Positions 11,161-22,552 of a stretch of 64,000 nt of DNA are shown piece after piece. The stretch comes from Massilia sp. WG5. Lineage in GTDB: Bacteria > Pseudomonadota > Gammaproteobacteria > Burkholderiales > Burkholderiaceae_D. How positions within the stretch are numbered: position 1 is the first letter of the stretch; each line of letters starts with the position of its first letter. The notes under the pieces are model-generated. The model saw only the letters and a list, made by a program, of their open reading frames with translations, searched no databases and was not told where the DNA came from. The DNA lies in NCBI RefSeq assembly GCF_001412595.2, contig NZ_CP012640.2:1736001-1800000 (forward strand), written 5' to 3'. The translations under genes were made by a program, and so were the position numbers.

Positions 11161-12315
11161 CTAGTGTGGAACCACATGGGTGGTGTTCGGAATATTCTCG
11201 GCATCAGCAAGCGCGATCACGGGCTCGGTCCTGGCCGCCTCGACGATCGCGTCGCGCAGCAGGTCCAGCCCCGCGCCACTGTGGGCGCTGATAAAAACGC
11301 GGCTGATTTTATCATATTCATCACGTTCCACCCCGGGCTCCAGCCCGGCCGCATCGATCTTGTTCCAGACAAGGATCTGCGGGATGTGGTCTGCGCCGAT
11401 TTCGCGCAGCACCTCGTTGACCTGCTCGATCTGCTCCATGCGCACCGGCGACGAACCGTCGACCACGTGCAGCAGCAGGTCGGCATGGATGGTTTCTTCC
11501 AGCGTGGCGCGGAAGGCGGCCACCAGCTGGTGCGGCAATTCGCGCACGAAACCGACCGTATCGGAGATCACCACATTGCCGGTTTCCTCGCCCAGGTAGA
11601 GGCGGCGGCTGGTGGTGTCCAGGGTCGCGAACAGCTGGTTCGCGACGTACACCCCGGCCTTGGTCAGGGTGTTGAACAGGGTCGACTTGCCGGCGTTGGT
11701 ATAGCCGACCAGCGACACCGAGAATGTCTGGTTGCGTCCGCGCGAGCGGCGCTGGGTCTCGTGCTGCTTGCGCAGCTTGGCCAGGCGGGTGCGCAGCATC
11801 TTGACGCGCTCGCCGATCAGGCGGCGGTCGGTCTCGAGCTGGGTTTCGCCGGGGCCGCGCAGGCCGATACCGCCCTTCTGGCGCTCAAGGTGGGTCCAGC
11901 CGCGGATCAGGCGCGTGGCCAGGTGCTGCAACTGGGCCAGCTCGACCTGCAGCTTGCCCTCGTGGCTCTGGGCGCGCTGGGCGAAGATGTCGAGGATCAG
12001 GCTGGTGCGGTCGACCACGCGCACGTTCAGCCTGCGCTCCAGGTTGCGCTGCTGGGCCGGCGACAGGGCGTGGTTGAAGATGACGATCTCGATCTTGTCG
12101 GCCAGGCAGGCCTGGGCGATTTCGTCGGCCTTGCCGCTGCCGACGAAATGCGCAGGATCGGGACTGCTGCGTTTTGCGGTGATCGTGGTGATCGGATCCG
12201 CTCCGGCGGAACGCGCCAGCAGCGCCAGCTCTTCCAGGCTTGCGGTGAAATCGCCGCGGCCGAAGTCGATGCCGACCAATGCTGCGCGCATGGTGTTGCC
12301 GGAAACGTCAGCCAT
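11161..12315 (-). CDS. hflX: GTPase HflX (ribosome-splitting)
   Basis: A translational GTPase that binds the 50S subunit and splits stalled or heat-damaged ribosomes. The protein is 384 residues from ATG 12315. It has the N-terminal HflX domain (ALVGIDFGRGDFTASLEEL; VGSGKADEI), a coiled linker, and a G domain with G1 GYTNAGKSTLFN, G3 DTVGF and G4 NKID. The GLRGPGETQLETDRR signature is present. An earlier in-frame GTG (12324) would overlap hfq; ATG 12315 lies 5 bases past the hfq stop. Confidence 0.96.
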   Translation of the reverse strand: MADVSGNTMRAALVGIDFGRGDFTASLEELALLARSAGADPITTITAKRSSPDPAHFVGSGKADEIAQACLADKIEIVIFNHALSPAQQRNLERRLNVRVVDRTSLILDIFAQRAQSHEGKLQVELAQLQHLATRLIRGWTHLERQKGGIGLRGPGETQLETDRRLIGERVKMLRTRLAKLRKQHETQRRSRGRNQTFSVSLVGYTNAGKSTLFNTLTKAGVYVANQLFATLDTTSRRLYLGEETGNVVISDTVGFVRELPHQLVAAFRATLEETIHADLLLHVVDGSSPVRMEQIEQVNEVLREIGADHIPQILVWNKIDAAGLEPGVERDEYDKISRVFISAHSGAGLDLLRDAIVEAARTEPVIALADAENIPNTTHVVPH

Positions 12316-12320
12316 TGACC

Positions 12321-12557
12321 TCACTCGGCGTCTTGTTCGAGGTTGAGGTTGACGGCACGTGCCGGGACGACGGTGGAAATGGCGTGCTTGTAGACCATCT
12401 GGGTGACGGTGTTACGGAGCAGAACCACGTACTGATCGAAGGATTCGATATGTCCCTGGAGCTTGATCCCGTTGACCAGGTAGATAGAGACCGGGACATG
12501 TTCCTTGCGCAAGGCATTGAGGAATGGGTCTTGTAACAGTTGCCCTTTGTTGCTCAT
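12321..12557 (-). CDS. hfq: RNA chaperone Hfq
   Basis: A 78-residue Sm-like hexameric RNA chaperone that pairs small RNAs with mRNAs. Sm1 ([26 protein letters not shown]) and Sm2 (YKHAIST, with the KH dyad) are canonical, and the C-terminal tail is short. The start is ATG 12557 with GGAG 7 bases upstream; the open frame upstream is not Hfq. It is followed closely by hflX. It lies about 150 bases downstream of der and probably has its own promoter in that gap; I could not identify a convincing -35/-10 pair. Confidence 0.97.
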   Translation of the reverse strand: MSNKGQLLQDPFLNALRKEHVPVSIYLVNGIKLQGHIESFDQYVVLLRNTVTQMVYKHAISTVVPARAVNLNLEQDAE

Positions 12558-12709
12558 AACAGCTCCGTAATGTTGTTGTCGTATAAAAATTGAGGCACTA
12601 CGCCGGTTTTCAAGTGCTCGGGCCAACATTCTCAGCTTTTGAATGATGTCCCGAAGCTACTGTAACCTGTTTTGTCGTTTTTTGTCGTACCGCTATGGTT
12701 AGACCAGAC

Positions 12710-14053
12710 TTAAGACTGGTCTTTCGCAAACGGGTTTTTACCGCTCCGCAGTTCGATCCGCAGCGGGGTGCCGATCAGGTCGAAGGTGTCGCGGAAATGC
12801 TTCTCCAGATAGCGCTTGTACGGCTCGGTGATGCCATCCAGCGCGTTGCCGTGGATGACGATGATGGGCGGATTCTGGCCGCCCTGGTGGGCATAGCGCA
12901 TCTTCGGGCGGGTGCTGCCCTTGCGCTTCGGCTCCTGCTTCTCGACCGCTTCCTGCAGCGCACGCGTCAGGCGCGGGGTCGACAGCTTGGCGGTGGCGGC
13001 GGCGTAGGCCGTATCGATCGCCTTCATCAGGTGATTGATGCCGGTGCCCTTCAGCGCCGAGATGAACTTGGTTTCGGCGAAGGACAGGAAATCGAGCTTG
13101 CGGTCGATGTCGTTCTTGACCTGGTCGCGCTGGTCGCTGGTCAGGCCGTCCCACTTGTTGACGGCGACCACCAGCGCGCGCCCGCTCTCCAGGATGAAGC
13201 CGGCGATGTGGGCGTCCGATTCGGCGATGTCGGCCTGGGCGTCCAGCATCAGCACGACCACGTTGGCTTCCGAAATCGACTGCAGGGTCTTCACCACCGA
13301 GAACTTCTCGACGGCCTCGAACACCTTGCCGCGGCGGCGGATGCCGGCGGTATCGATCAGCGTATAGTGCTTGCCGCCTTTTTCGAAGGGCACCTCGATC
13401 GAGTCGCGGGTGGTGCCCGGCATGTCGAAGGCGATCACGCGCTGCTCGCCGACCAGGGTGTTGATCAGCGTGGACTTGCCGACGTTCGGGCGGCCGATCA
13501 GCGCGATCTTGACGCCGTAGTCGGCCGGGTCGAATTCCGCCTCTTCCTGCGGACGCAGGGTCGCGGCTTCATCGATCGCCTCGTTGACGAGGTCGAGCAC
13601 GCCGTCGCCGTGGGCGGCCGAGATCACGTAGGGGTCGCCCATTCCCAGCTCGTAGAACTCGGCGGTGACGCTGGTGTACTTCATGCCCTCGCTCTTGTTC
13701 ACGACCAGCATGACCTTGCGGCCCGACTTGCGCAGGAAGTCGGTGATGGTCTTGTCGTGCGGGGTCAGGCCCTGGCGGCCGTCGACGATGAACATCACGA
13801 CGTCGGCCTCGGCCACCGCCTGCTTCGTCTGCAGCGCCATCTCGTGCATGATGCCTTCCTTGGCGACGGGTTCGAAGCCGCCGGTATCGATCACCAGGAA
13901 GGGGCGGTCGCCCATGCGGCCCTCGCCATAGTGACGGTCACGCGTCAGGCCGGGCAGGTCCGCCACCAGCGCGTCACGCGAGCGGGTCATGCGGTTGAAT
14001 AGGGTGGACTTCCCGACGTTCGGGCGTCCTACGAGTGCAATTACCGGCTTCAT
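12710..14053 (-). CDS. der: ribosome biogenesis GTPase Der (EngA)
   Basis: An essential double GTPase for 50S assembly, 447 residues. Two tandem G domains each carry the P-loop GRPNVGKST (near residues 8 and 187), with DTGGF and DTAGIRR as the G3 motifs and NKSEG and NKWDG as G4. A C-terminal KH-like domain follows, with a basic tail. A 7-bp inverted repeat (AGACCAG/CTGGTCT) spans its stop codon but lacks a T run, so termination there is uncertain. It is the last gene of the ndk-rlmN-pilF-rodZ-ispG-hisS-yfgM-bamB-der block as transcribed, 9 bases after bamB. Confidence 0.97.
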   Translation of the reverse strand: MKPVIALVGRPNVGKSTLFNRMTRSRDALVADLPGLTRDRHYGEGRMGDRPFLVIDTGGFEPVAKEGIMHEMALQTKQAVAEADVVMFIVDGRQGLTPHDKTITDFLRKSGRKVMLVVNKSEGMKYTSVTAEFYELGMGDPYVISAAHGDGVLDLVNEAIDEAATLRPQEEAEFDPADYGVKIALIGRPNVGKSTLINTLVGEQRVIAFDMPGTTRDSIEVPFEKGGKHYTLIDTAGIRRRGKVFEAVEKFSVVKTLQSISEANVVVLMLDAQADIAESDAHIAGFILESGRALVVAVNKWDGLTSDQRDQVKNDIDRKLDFLSFAETKFISALKGTGINHLMKAIDTAYAAATAKLSTPRLTRALQEAVEKQEPKRKGSTRPKMRYAHQGGQNPPIIVIHGNALDGITEPYKRYLEKHFRDTFDLIGTPLRIELRSGKNPFAKDQS

Positions 14054-14062
14054 GTAAGTATC

Positions 14063-15217
14063 TTATTCCACCGCGATCGCTGTCACGGTTCCGTTTTGTG
14101 TTTGAAAAATCAGGTTCGAGCCCGCGACCAGCGGAGTCGAGCTGATCGCACTGCCGTCGGTGGCGGCACGGGCCAGGAAGGCGCCGTCCTCACGCGACAG
14201 GAAGTGCACGTAGCCCTGGTAGTCGCCGACCGCGACCGCACGGCCATAGGAGACCGGGGTCGACAGGCGGCGGAAGGCCAGCTTGTCGTTCTTCCAGGCG
14301 CTGGTGCCGGTGTCGCGGTTGTAGGCATACACCGCGCCCTTTTCGTCGGTGACGAAGACGAAGCGCTGGTCGACCGCGACGCCGGCTTCCGACGACAGGT
14401 CGCGGGTCCAGTGCGGGCTGCCGTTCAGCGCATCCCAGCAGCCGACGCGGCCCTGGTAGGACACGGCGCAGACTTCGCCTTCGAACACCACCGGGTAGCC
14501 GCCGATGTCGGTCACGCGTTCGAGTTCGGTGGCGCCGCGCGCGACGCCGACTTCGATCTCCCAGCGCGGGGCGCCGGTCGCCAGCACCAGCGACATCAGC
14601 TTGCCGCCCGGCTGGGCCACGATCACGTCCTTGTCGTGCACCACCAGGCCCGGCGCCGTGCGCAGGGTCAGCGGCGGCGCGGCGCGCTGCACGGTCCATT
14701 TCTTCTGGCCGGTCGCGGCATCGATGCCGACGATGCGGTTATCGACGCTGCGCGCCACCACCACGCCCTGCCCCACCACCGGCGAGGACAGGATCTCGCT
14801 CGACAGCTGGGTCTTCCAGAGCTGCTTGCCGTCCATGTCGAAGGCCAGCAGCTGGCCCTTCTCGCCGCCGACCACGATCAGGTTGCCGTCGGTGCCGACG
14901 CCGGCGGTCAGGTCCATGCCGGCCTTGACGCGCCAGACCTGGCGGCCGCTGGCGGCTTCGGCGCGCACCAGGGTGCCGTCGCCGCCGGCCACGATCACGG
15001 TATTGCCGGCCAGCGCGGGGGTGAACTGGTAGTTGCGGGACTTGCCGACTTCCAGCTTCCAGGCGGTACGCACCGCCATCGCCCCTTTCAGGTCGACCAG
15101 CGGCGCCGGCACGTTGCCCTTCGGCTTGGATGAGAACGGATTCAGCGAACTAATCGTCGAGCAGCCCGTCATCAGGGCGAGGACACCGACACCAACCAGC
15201 TTCCGGGTAATACGCAT
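14063..15217 (-). CDS. bamB: outer membrane protein assembly factor BamB
   Basis: A lipoprotein of the BAM complex that helps insert beta-barrel proteins into the outer membrane; 384 residues. The N-terminus has a lipoprotein signal with lipobox LMTGC (Cys19), followed by a PQQ-like eight-bladed beta-propeller with repeated AxTGxxxW-type blade motifs (EAASGRQVWRVKAG, DAATGQKKWTVQ). It lies between the YfgM-like gene and der, as in many proteobacteria. Confidence 0.95.
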   Translation of the reverse strand: MRITRKLVGVGVLALMTGCSTISSLNPFSSKPKGNVPAPLVDLKGAMAVRTAWKLEVGKSRNYQFTPALAGNTVIVAGGDGTLVRAEAASGRQVWRVKAGMDLTAGVGTDGNLIVVGGEKGQLLAFDMDGKQLWKTQLSSEILSSPVVGQGVVVARSVDNRIVGIDAATGQKKWTVQRAAPPLTLRTAPGLVVHDKDVIVAQPGGKLMSLVLATGAPRWEIEVGVARGATELERVTDIGGYPVVFEGEVCAVSYQGRVGCWDALNGSPHWTRDLSSEAGVAVDQRFVFVTDEKGAVYAYNRDTGTSAWKNDKLAFRRLSTPVSYGRAVAVGDYQGYVHFLSREDGAFLARAATDGSAISSTPLVAGSNLIFQTQNGTVTAIAVE

Positions 15218-15250
15218 GTTCTTCTTGCCTTATTCTTCGAATGTCTAAAA

Positions 15251-15339
15251 CGCCGTCCCCGCGCAGGCGGGGATCCAGGTGCTGCGAGAGCAGTCGTCAC
15301 GCATGCAAACCTGGTTCCCCGCCTCCGCAGGGACGACGG
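15251..15339. repeat. family A palindromic repeat, copy 2
   Basis: An inverted pair between bamB and the YfgM-like gene. The left unit begins GTCCCCGCGCAGGCGGGGA followed by TCCAGGT; the right unit reads ACCTGGTTCCCCGCC and ends in GGGACGACGG. The inner spacer is shorter than in copy 1. Because it lies inside a likely operon, it could act as an mRNA hairpin or processing site. Confidence 0.8.
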
Positions 15340-15342
15340 ATC

Positions 15343-15996
15343 TTATGCAGCAGCCTTCGCGGCCGGCACCGTGCCGCCGATCGCGTCGAGCTTGATCTGC
15401 ACGATCTGGCGCCCAGGGTGCTTCTTGTCCATCTTGTCGAGCGCGGCCTGGTAGGCGGTGCGGGCTTCCGGCAGCTTGTTCTGCGCCACCAGCACGTCGC
15501 CCTTGCGGTCCGCCACTTCCGCGGCGAACTGCGGCTCGATGTCGCCGTTCAGGATCGCCAGCGCCTGGTCATAGGCCTTCTCGTCGAGCAGCACGCCGGA
15601 CAGGCGCAGGCGCGCGATCGACTTGTACTCCTCGTTGCCATGGTCGACCGCCCACTGCAGCTGGGCCTTGGCGGACTTCAGGTCGTTGGCGTCGAAGGCG
15701 GCCTTGGCGGCGGCCAGCGCGGCCATCGGGGCGTAGGCGGTGCTGTCGTACTTGCTTTCGATGTCGGCGGCCATGCGCTGGACTTTCGCATTGTCGTTCG
15801 CCTGGGCGGCCTCGGACAGGCTGTCGTACAGGGCCGAGGCTTCGGCGGCCTTGCCGCGCTGGTGCGTGTTCCAGAAGTTATAGCCGGCGTAGCTGCCCAG
15901 CGCGATGATCAGCACCCAGCTGATCAGGTTGCCAAAGCGGTTCCAGAAGGCCTTGAAATTGGCTATCTGTTCCTGTTCTTCGAGATCGTATGCCAT
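15343..15996 (-). CDS. YfgM-family tetratricopeptide membrane protein (ancillary SecYEG/BamB-linked)
   Basis: A 217-residue protein. It has a short cytoplasmic N-terminus (MAYDLEEQEQIANFKAFWNRFGN), one membrane helix (about 24-42), and a periplasmic TPR-like helical domain rich in Ala. Length, topology and position between hisS and bamB match YfgM/UPF0070, which associates with the Sec translocon and periplasmic chaperones in E. coli. It lies 40 bases downstream of hisS. The C-terminus is Ala-rich (VPAAKAAA). Confidence 0.9.
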   Translation of the reverse strand: MAYDLEEQEQIANFKAFWNRFGNLISWVLIIALGSYAGYNFWNTHQRGKAAEASALYDSLSEAAQANDNAKVQRMAADIESKYDSTAYAPMAALAAAKAAFDANDLKSAKAQLQWAVDHGNEEYKSIARLRLSGVLLDEKAYDQALAILNGDIEPQFAAEVADRKGDVLVAQNKLPEARTAYQAALDKMDKKHPGRQIVQIKLDAIGGTVPAAKAAA

Positions 15997-16036
15997 GGAC
16001 GTGGATTTCTTTTATCGGTTATGGGAAGGGTCGGGA

Positions 16037-17383
16037 TTACGGATGATAGTGCACGTGCTCGTGATCGTGGTCGTGGTCATGGCCGCCGATGACCTGGTCG
16101 ACGATGTAGTCGACCGCCTCGTCGAAGGCCACGCTGGCCTGCTGGGCGCCGCCCTCGGCGTCGCGCAGCGACTTCACCGCCACCACCTCGTTCTTGACCT
16201 CGTCCTCGCCGATGATCACGGCGAACGCCGCGCCCGAGCCGTCGGCCTTCTTCATCTGGCTCTTGAAGCTGCCGGCGCCTTGCGCGGTGGCGCAGTGCAG
16301 GACCACGTCCAGGCCGGCGTCGCGGATGCGCTCGGCCAGGATGAAGGCCTTCAGCTGGGCGTCCTCGCCCTGGTGCACCATGTAGACGTCGCACTGGCTC
16401 GGCGCGGCCGGCTCGCCCTGGCCCTTCATCAGCTCGATCAGGCGCTCCATGCCCATCGCAAAGCCGATGCCCGGGGTCGGCTTACCGCCGATCATCTCGA
16501 TCAGCGGATCGTAGCGGCCGCCGGCGCAGACGGTGCCCTGGGCGCCCAGTTCGTCGGTAACCCACTCGAACACGGTGCGGTTGTAGTAATCCAGGCCGCG
16601 CACCAGGCGCGGGTTGACGGTGTACTGCACGTTGCTGGCGTCGAGGATCTTCTTCAGGCCCTCGAAGTGGGCCAGCGACTCGCCGCCCAGGTAGCTGAGC
16701 AGCTGCGGCGCGGCGTTGACCAGGTCCTGCATCGCCGGATTCTTGGTGTCCAGGATGCGCAGCGGATTGGCGTGCAGGCGGCGCTTGGCTTCGGCGTCCA
16801 GCACGTCGATATTCGCTTCGAAGTAGGCGATCAGGTCGGCGCGGTGGCGCTGGCGCTCCTCGGCGTTACCGATCGAATTCAGTTCGAGGCGGATGTTGTC
16901 CAGGCCCAGGTCGTCCCAGACGCGGCGGCACAGCATGATCAGCTCGGCGTCGATGTCCGGACCGGCAAAGCCGATCGCTTCCGCGCCGAACTGGAAGAAC
17001 TGGCGGTAGCGGCCGCGCTGTGGACGCTCGTGACGGAACATCGGGCCCTTGTACCACAGGCGCTTCGGGCCGTCGTAGGCCAGGTTGTGCTCGACCACGG
17101 CGCGCACCGCGCCGGCGGTGCCTTCCGGGCGCAGGGTCAGCTGGTCGCCGTTCATCGAATCGGTGAAGGAATACATCTCCTTCTCGACGATGTCGGTGAC
17201 GGCGCCGATGGCGCGCGCGAACAGGCCGGTCTCCTCGACGATCGGGGTGACCAGCTTCTGGTAGCCGTAGCTCTTCAGCACGGATTCCACGGTGTTCTCG
17301 AACAGCTCCCACAGCGGCGCATCGGCCGGGAGGATGTCGTTCATGCCTTTGATGGCAACAATCTTTTCTTTTTTATCGGACAT
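16037..17383 (-). CDS. hisS: histidine-tRNA ligase with His-rich C-terminal tail
   Basis: Charges tRNA-His; a class II synthetase of 448 residues. Motifs include [16 protein letters not shown] near the N-terminus, motif 2 ([21 protein letters not shown]), the histidine-binding [15 protein letters not shown], and motif 3 ([15 protein letters not shown]). The start is ATG 17383 with AAGGAAAG upstream; the longer frame runs into repeat B1 and is spurious. After the anticodon-binding domain the protein ends in [14 protein letters not shown], seven His in 13 residues, which is not part of the usual HisRS fold and may bind metal ions. Confidence 0.97.
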   Translation of the reverse strand: MSDKKEKIVAIKGMNDILPADAPLWELFENTVESVLKSYGYQKLVTPIVEETGLFARAIGAVTDIVEKEMYSFTDSMNGDQLTLRPEGTAGAVRAVVEHNLAYDGPKRLWYKGPMFRHERPQRGRYRQFFQFGAEAIGFAGPDIDAELIMLCRRVWDDLGLDNIRLELNSIGNAEERQRHRADLIAYFEANIDVLDAEAKRRLHANPLRILDTKNPAMQDLVNAAPQLLSYLGGESLAHFEGLKKILDASNVQYTVNPRLVRGLDYYNRTVFEWVTDELGAQGTVCAGGRYDPLIEMIGGKPTPGIGFAMGMERLIELMKGQGEPAAPSQCDVYMVHQGEDAQLKAFILAERIRDAGLDVVLHCATAQGAGSFKSQMKKADGSGAAFAVIIGEDEVKNEVVAVKSLRDAEGGAQQASVAFDEAVDYIVDQVIGGHDHDHDHEHVHYHP

Positions 17384-17400
17384 TTCTACTTTCCTTGCGC

Positions 17401-17479
17401 CGTAGGGTGGGCACCCTGTGCCCACGCGAACGCGTGCACTGTGCCGGCTTATCCGTGGGCTCGGGGAGCCCACCCTACG
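17401..17479. repeat. family B palindromic repeat, copy 1 (paired)
   Basis: The unit CGTAGGGTGGGCACCCTGTG followed by CCCACGCG is repeated in inverted orientation, ending in GCCCACCCTACG at 17468-17479. It lies between ispG and hisS. Other copies are at 28641, 39520, 42870 and 44735. Confidence 0.8.
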
Positions 17480-17482
17480 CTG

Positions 17483-18754
17483 TTAGCTGACTGCTTCGGT
17501 TTGACCGTAGTTTTTTTGCACGTAATTCAGCACGATCGTCTTGAACTCATCCACGATCCGCTCGCCCCGCAGTGTAGCGACCTTTTGGCCATCCACAAAG
17601 ACCGGCGCCGCCGGCGACTCGCCGGTGCCGGGCAGCGAGATGCCGATGTTCGCATGCTTCGACTCCCCCGGACCGTTGACGATGCAGCCCATCACGGCCA
17701 CGTTCATCCCTTCCACGCCCGGATAGGTCTTCTTCCATTCCGGCATCTGCTCGCGCAGGAAGGTCTGGATGTTGTCGGCCAGTTCCTGGAACACGGTGGA
17801 GGTCGTGCGGCCGCAGCCCGGGCAGGCGATCACCATCGGGGTGAACTTGCGCAGGCCCATGGTCTGCAGGATTTCCTGGCCCACCACGACTTCCCTGGTA
17901 CGGTCGCCGCCCGGCTCCGGGGTCAGCGAGATGCGGATGGTGTCGCCGATGCCTTCCTGCAGCAGCACCGACAGCGCCGCAGTCGAGGCGACGATGCCCT
18001 TGCTGCCCATGCCCGCTTCGGTCAGGCCCAGGTGCAGCGCGTAGTCGCAGCGCTTGCCGAGTTCGCGGTAGACCGCGATCAGGTCCTGCACGCCCGAGAC
18101 CTTGCACGACAGGACGATCCGCTCGCGCGCCAGGCCGATCTCTTCGGCGCGCTGCGCGTTCTCGATCGCCGAGGTGATCAGGGCTTCGTACATCACGGCC
18201 TGGGCGCTCCAGGGCTGGGCGCGCGCCGCGTTCTCGTCCATGATGCGGGCCAGCAGCGACTGGTCGAGGCTGCCCCAGTTGACGCCGATGCGCACCGGCT
18301 TGTCGTAGCGGATCGCGGTCTCGATCATCTGGGCGAACTGGCTGTCGCGCTTGGCGCCCTGTCCCACGTTGCCCGGATTGATGCGGTACTTCGACAGCGC
18401 CTGCGCGCATTCCGGGAAGTCGCGCAGCAGCAGGTGGCCGTTATAGTGAAAGTCGCCGACCAGCGGGACGTCGACTTCCATCCTATCGAGCTGTTCGCGG
18501 ATGGCCGGCACGGCGGCGGCCGCTTCCGGCGTGTTGACGGTGATGCGCACGATCTCGGAACCGGCGCGGGCCAGCTCCTTGACCTGGATCGCGGTGCCGA
18601 TCACGTCGGCGGTATCGGTATTCGTCATCGACTGCACGACGACGGGGGCGTCGCCGCCCATCCATACCTTGCGCTCGCCGTGCTGGATCAGCACCGGACG
18701 GCTGGCGCGGCGCGCCAGGGGACCCGAGGGAATCGGCATGTTCGTAGAAGTCAT
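17483..18754 (-). CDS. ispG: flavodoxin-dependent (E)-4-hydroxy-3-methylbut-2-enyl-diphosphate synthase IspG
   Basis: The penultimate MEP-pathway enzyme. It reductively converts MEcPP to HMBPP using a [4Fe-4S] cluster; 423 residues. It has an N-terminal TIM barrel ([33 protein letters not shown]) and a C-terminal ferredoxin-like domain with cluster ligands in CPGCGRTT and CIVNGPGE. The insert between the two domains is short, so it is the two-domain bacterial form. It starts one base after the rodZ-like stop (TAACATG). Confidence 0.97.
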   Translation of the reverse strand: MTSTNMPIPSGPLARRASRPVLIQHGERKVWMGGDAPVVVQSMTNTDTADVIGTAIQVKELARAGSEIVRITVNTPEAAAAVPAIREQLDRMEVDVPLVGDFHYNGHLLLRDFPECAQALSKYRINPGNVGQGAKRDSQFAQMIETAIRYDKPVRIGVNWGSLDQSLLARIMDENAARAQPWSAQAVMYEALITSAIENAQRAEEIGLARERIVLSCKVSGVQDLIAVYRELGKRCDYALHLGLTEAGMGSKGIVASTAALSVLLQEGIGDTIRISLTPEPGGDRTREVVVGQEILQTMGLRKFTPMVIACPGCGRTTSTVFQELADNIQTFLREQMPEWKKTYPGVEGMNVAVMGCIVNGPGESKHANIGISLPGTGESPAAPVFVDGQKVATLRGERIVDEFKTIVLNYVQKNYGQTEAVS

Positions 18755-18755
18755 G

Positions 18756-19778
18756 TTATTGCAAGTTAACCAGTGAGTAAGTCTTGCCCGGCTGCGGCGG
18801 CAGCGCCACCGGGGCGCCGCGCAGGCTGGCCGAGACGGCGCCCGGGTTGCCGATGATGACGCGCACCGGCTGGTCGACGTTCACGGTTTCGGTGCTGCCG
18901 GCCTTGACCAGGCGCTTGATCATCGGGGCGCCGCCCTTGGCCGGACGCACTTCGATCCAGGCGTCCTCGCGCACTCTCAGCACCAGCGCGTTGGCGCCGG
19001 CGGCGGCGGGCTGCGCGGCGGCAGCCGGCGTTGCAGGGGCCGGGTTCTGGCTGGTCACCGGACTGGCCGGCGCGGCCGGCACCGTGGTCGGCGGCGCGCC
19101 GGTGGCGGTGGTGGCCGGCACGTTCACGACCGGGCCGGCAGCAGCGCCGCCCGGCGTGGCGGCCGCGCCATCGGCGGCCGGTGCGCTGGCCGGGCCCGGC
19201 ACGGAAATCAGCGGCACCGACGGATTCTGCAGGGTCTCGGTCGCGCTGCCGTGGGCGGCGTCGGGCGAGGCGGCGCTCGGCGCCGGCACACTGGCCACGC
19301 CGGTTTCGCCACGCTGGCCGGATGGGATCAGGCCGAAATGCCAGGCCGCAGCGGCAGCGGCCACGACCACCACGGCGCCGGCGATCCAGCCCAGCGGCAG
19401 CGAGGAGCGCTTGCCGTGCGAAGGGAACTTCGCCTGCGAGAACGAGGCCGGGGCCGGACGCCGCACCGGGGCCGCGCCGGCCTCTTCATGGCCCGGCGTA
19501 TCGATCGCGATCCGCGCCACCAGCGGGGCCGGATCGAGTTTCATCAGCTTGGCATAGGCGCGCACGAAACCGCGCGTCACGGCCGGACTCGGCAAGGCCG
19601 CATAGTCGCCCGCCTCCAGCGCCACCACCTGGCGCACCGCCAGTTTCAGCTGGTCGGCAACCTGCTCCACCGTCCAGCCCATGGCTTCGCGTTGGGCTGC
19701 CAGCACCTTGCCCGGGATGTCATGCCGGCTGTCGGGCGTCGTCGGCTCGTCTGCACGCTCGGAACTCATCGTCGTCAT
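18756..19778 (-). CDS. RodZ-like helix-turn-helix membrane protein
   Basis: A 340-residue inner-membrane protein. It has an N-terminal Xre-type HTH_25 domain ([24 protein letters not shown]...; about residues 22-90), a membrane helix ([20 protein letters not shown], about 150-170), a long Ala/Pro/Thr-rich periplasmic linker and a C-terminal DUF4115 domain ([19 protein letters not shown]). This is the architecture of the MreB-binding cytoskeletal protein RodZ, and the pilF-rodZ-ispG order agrees. The start may be ATG 19778 or ATG 19769; both follow the pilF stop, which is one base before the first. Confidence 0.88.
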   Translation of the reverse strand: MTTMSSERADEPTTPDSRHDIPGKVLAAQREAMGWTVEQVADQLKLAVRQVVALEAGDYAALPSPAVTRGFVRAYAKLMKLDPAPLVARIAIDTPGHEEAGAAPVRRPAPASFSQAKFPSHGKRSSLPLGWIAGAVVVVAAAAAAWHFGLIPSGQRGETGVASVPAPSAASPDAAHGSATETLQNPSVPLISVPGPASAPAADGAAATPGGAAAGPVVNVPATTATGAPPTTVPAAPASPVTSQNPAPATPAAAAQPAAAGANALVLRVREDAWIEVRPAKGGAPMIKRLVKAGSTETVNVDQPVRVIIGNPGAVSASLRGAPVALPPQPGKTYSLVNLQ

Positions 19779-19779
19779 C

Positions 19780-20585
19780 TCACTCGTTAAATGCACCGCG
19801 CTCGAACGCCGCGTATTCGGGCGAGCCGGGGAAGCGCTTGCGCAGCTGTGCCGCGAGAGTCGCTTCGGTAGTCCGGTCGCCCAGCATGTGCTTGACCCGG
19901 ATGGCCAGCCACAGCACGTCGGCAGACAGCGCATCGAGTTTCGCTGCCTCCGTCAGGCGGTTGATGAAAAACCCGGCGCGGGTGTAGTCGCGCCGCTCGA
20001 AATAGACCCGCGCCAGGCCGGCCTGGATCGCCGGCAGCTCGGGTTCGTAACGCAAGGCGTCGAGCAGGTAGCGCTCGGCCGCGTCGATATTCTTCAGTTT
20101 CAGGCTGCAGTTGCCGGCATTCACCATGGCCTTGACCGGCGAGCGGTACTGCGGATTCTTCAGCGCCGACTCGAAAAAGCCGAGCGCCTGGTCCGGCCTG
20201 CCGCCGGCGTCGCACAGAAACAGCCCGTAGTTGTTGGCCAGGTCGGGATTGCGCGGCGCCAGGCGCAGCGCATGCCGGTAGTTGTCGTCGGCCAGCGCGT
20301 TCTCGCCCATCGCGGTGTAGATCAGGGCGCGCAGGCCGTAGGCGTCGGCATAGTCGGGGGTGGCGGCGATCGCTTTCTTGACCTCGTCCAGCGCGATCTC
20401 GTATTTGCGGTCCTGGAAATAGCCGACCGCCAGCTGCAGGCGGATCTGGGCGCGGTTTTCCGCGGCCGTCTGGTCGGATGCCGTCCTGAGTTCGCGCGGC
20501 GACTCGTCCTGGCTGGCGCACCCGGCCAGCAGGGTCAAGGCACCCATCGCGAAAACAGCGCCGGCCAGTCCGGACCGCGTCGGCT

Positions 20586-20589
<4 letters not shown>
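19780..20589 (-). CDS. pilF: type IV pilus biogenesis/stability lipoprotein PilF (PilW)
   Basis: A TPR outer-membrane lipoprotein that promotes secretin (PilQ) multimerisation; 269 residues. The likely start is TTG at 20589, inside the rlmN stop (TTGA overlap), with GGAG 8 bases upstream from the rlmN C-terminal codons. It yields a proper lipoprotein signal with Lys2 and Arg5 and lipobox LLAGC (Cys24). The only in-frame ATG nearby would leave just 10 residues before the Cys. Several TPR units follow ([41 protein letters not shown]). Confidence 0.9.
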
Positions 20590-21755
<1,166 letters not shown>

Positions 21756-21773
21756 CGTTGAATCCTGTATCGT

Positions 21774-21819
21774 CAAAATAAATCCCGCCCGCCGGGCTCC
21801 GGGAGCGTGGGCGAGCGGG
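21774..21819 (-). terminator. rho-independent terminator downstream of ndk
   Basis: On the minus strand a 10-bp stem with one G-T wobble (CCCGCTCGCC with GGCGGGCGGG, plus-strand positions 21810-21819 and 21784-21793) is followed by ATTTATTTT. It lies between ndk and rlmN, so ndk may be largely monocistronic with some read-through. Confidence 0.75.
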
Positions 21820-21888
21820 TCACTACGGTGTCGGCATGCAGCTTAACGCAGCGTGCCGGCTTGGCGCGAAAAAATTTCGCGCACTTGA

Positions 21889-22314
21889 TTAACGCGAGTA
21901 GACGTTCAGCGCCGGGAAGTAGTACGCGATCTCGACAGCGGCGGTTTCCGCAGCGTCCGAACCGTGCACGGCGTTGGCGTCGATGGAGTCGGCGAAGTCG
22001 GCGCGGATGGTGCCCTTGTCGGCCTTCTTCGGGTCGGTGGCGCCCATCAGTTCGCGGTTCTTGGCAATCGCGCCTTCGCCTTCCAGCACCTGGATCATGA
22101 CCGGACCGGAAATCATGAAGTCGACCAGATCCTTGAAGAACGGACGCTCCTTGTGGACGGCGTAGAAGCCTTCCGCTTCAGCGCGCGACAGCTGGGCCAT
22201 GCGGGCTGCGACGATCTTCAGGCCAGCGCCTTCGAAGCGGCTATAGATTTGACCGATCACGTTTTTTGCAACTGCGTCGGGCTTGATGATCGACAGGGTG
22301 CGTTCGATTGCCAT
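21889..22314 (-). CDS. ndk: nucleoside-diphosphate kinase
   Basis: Equilibrates NTP and NDP pools through a phospho-His intermediate. The 141-residue length is typical. It has [15 protein letters not shown] at the start and the catalytic site NAVHGSD with His117. The start is ATG 22314; the 17 codons of open frame upstream are not homologous. It is the first gene of the minus-strand block that runs to der, separated from rlmN by a terminator. Confidence 0.97.
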   Translation of the reverse strand: MAIERTLSIIKPDAVAKNVIGQIYSRFEGAGLKIVAARMAQLSRAEAEGFYAVHKERPFFKDLVDFMISGPVMIQVLEGEGAIAKNRELMGATDPKKADKGTIRADFADSIDANAVHGSDAAETAAVEIAYYFPALNVYSR

Positions 22315-22552
22315 GTAAAAACTCCAATAAAAAGAAAGGTTTAAATCGAGAACTTCGGAACTCAATCAACCTTCGATTTTACCATACATCCGCAGGCCAG
22401 CCGATATTGCGAGGGCGGCATCGCCGGTGATACAGTGTCGGTAATAATTACTCGTCCATACCGTGGGCTTAACCGGGCCTTAACGGCTGCTTTAATGGCC
22501 GGGAAACGTCCCCATATCGGATGTCGATAGAAGTTCATCAACCGGAGGCAAT

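Noticed and set aside
12701..12722. Inverted repeat AGACCAG/CTGGTCT at the der stop as a terminator
   Set aside because: The stem is only 7 bp and neither strand has a T run after it.
17384..17473. Upstream extension of hisS (30 extra residues)
   Set aside because: The extension is translated from repeat B1, while ATG 17383 has a good ribosome site and matches the HisRS N-terminus.
15905..18769. 954-residue plus-strand open frame across hisS and ispG
   Set aside because: It is antisense to two clearly homologous genes, its product is low-complexity (rich in Ala, Val, His, Asp, Gln) and it matches no family. It is a shadow caused by high GC content.
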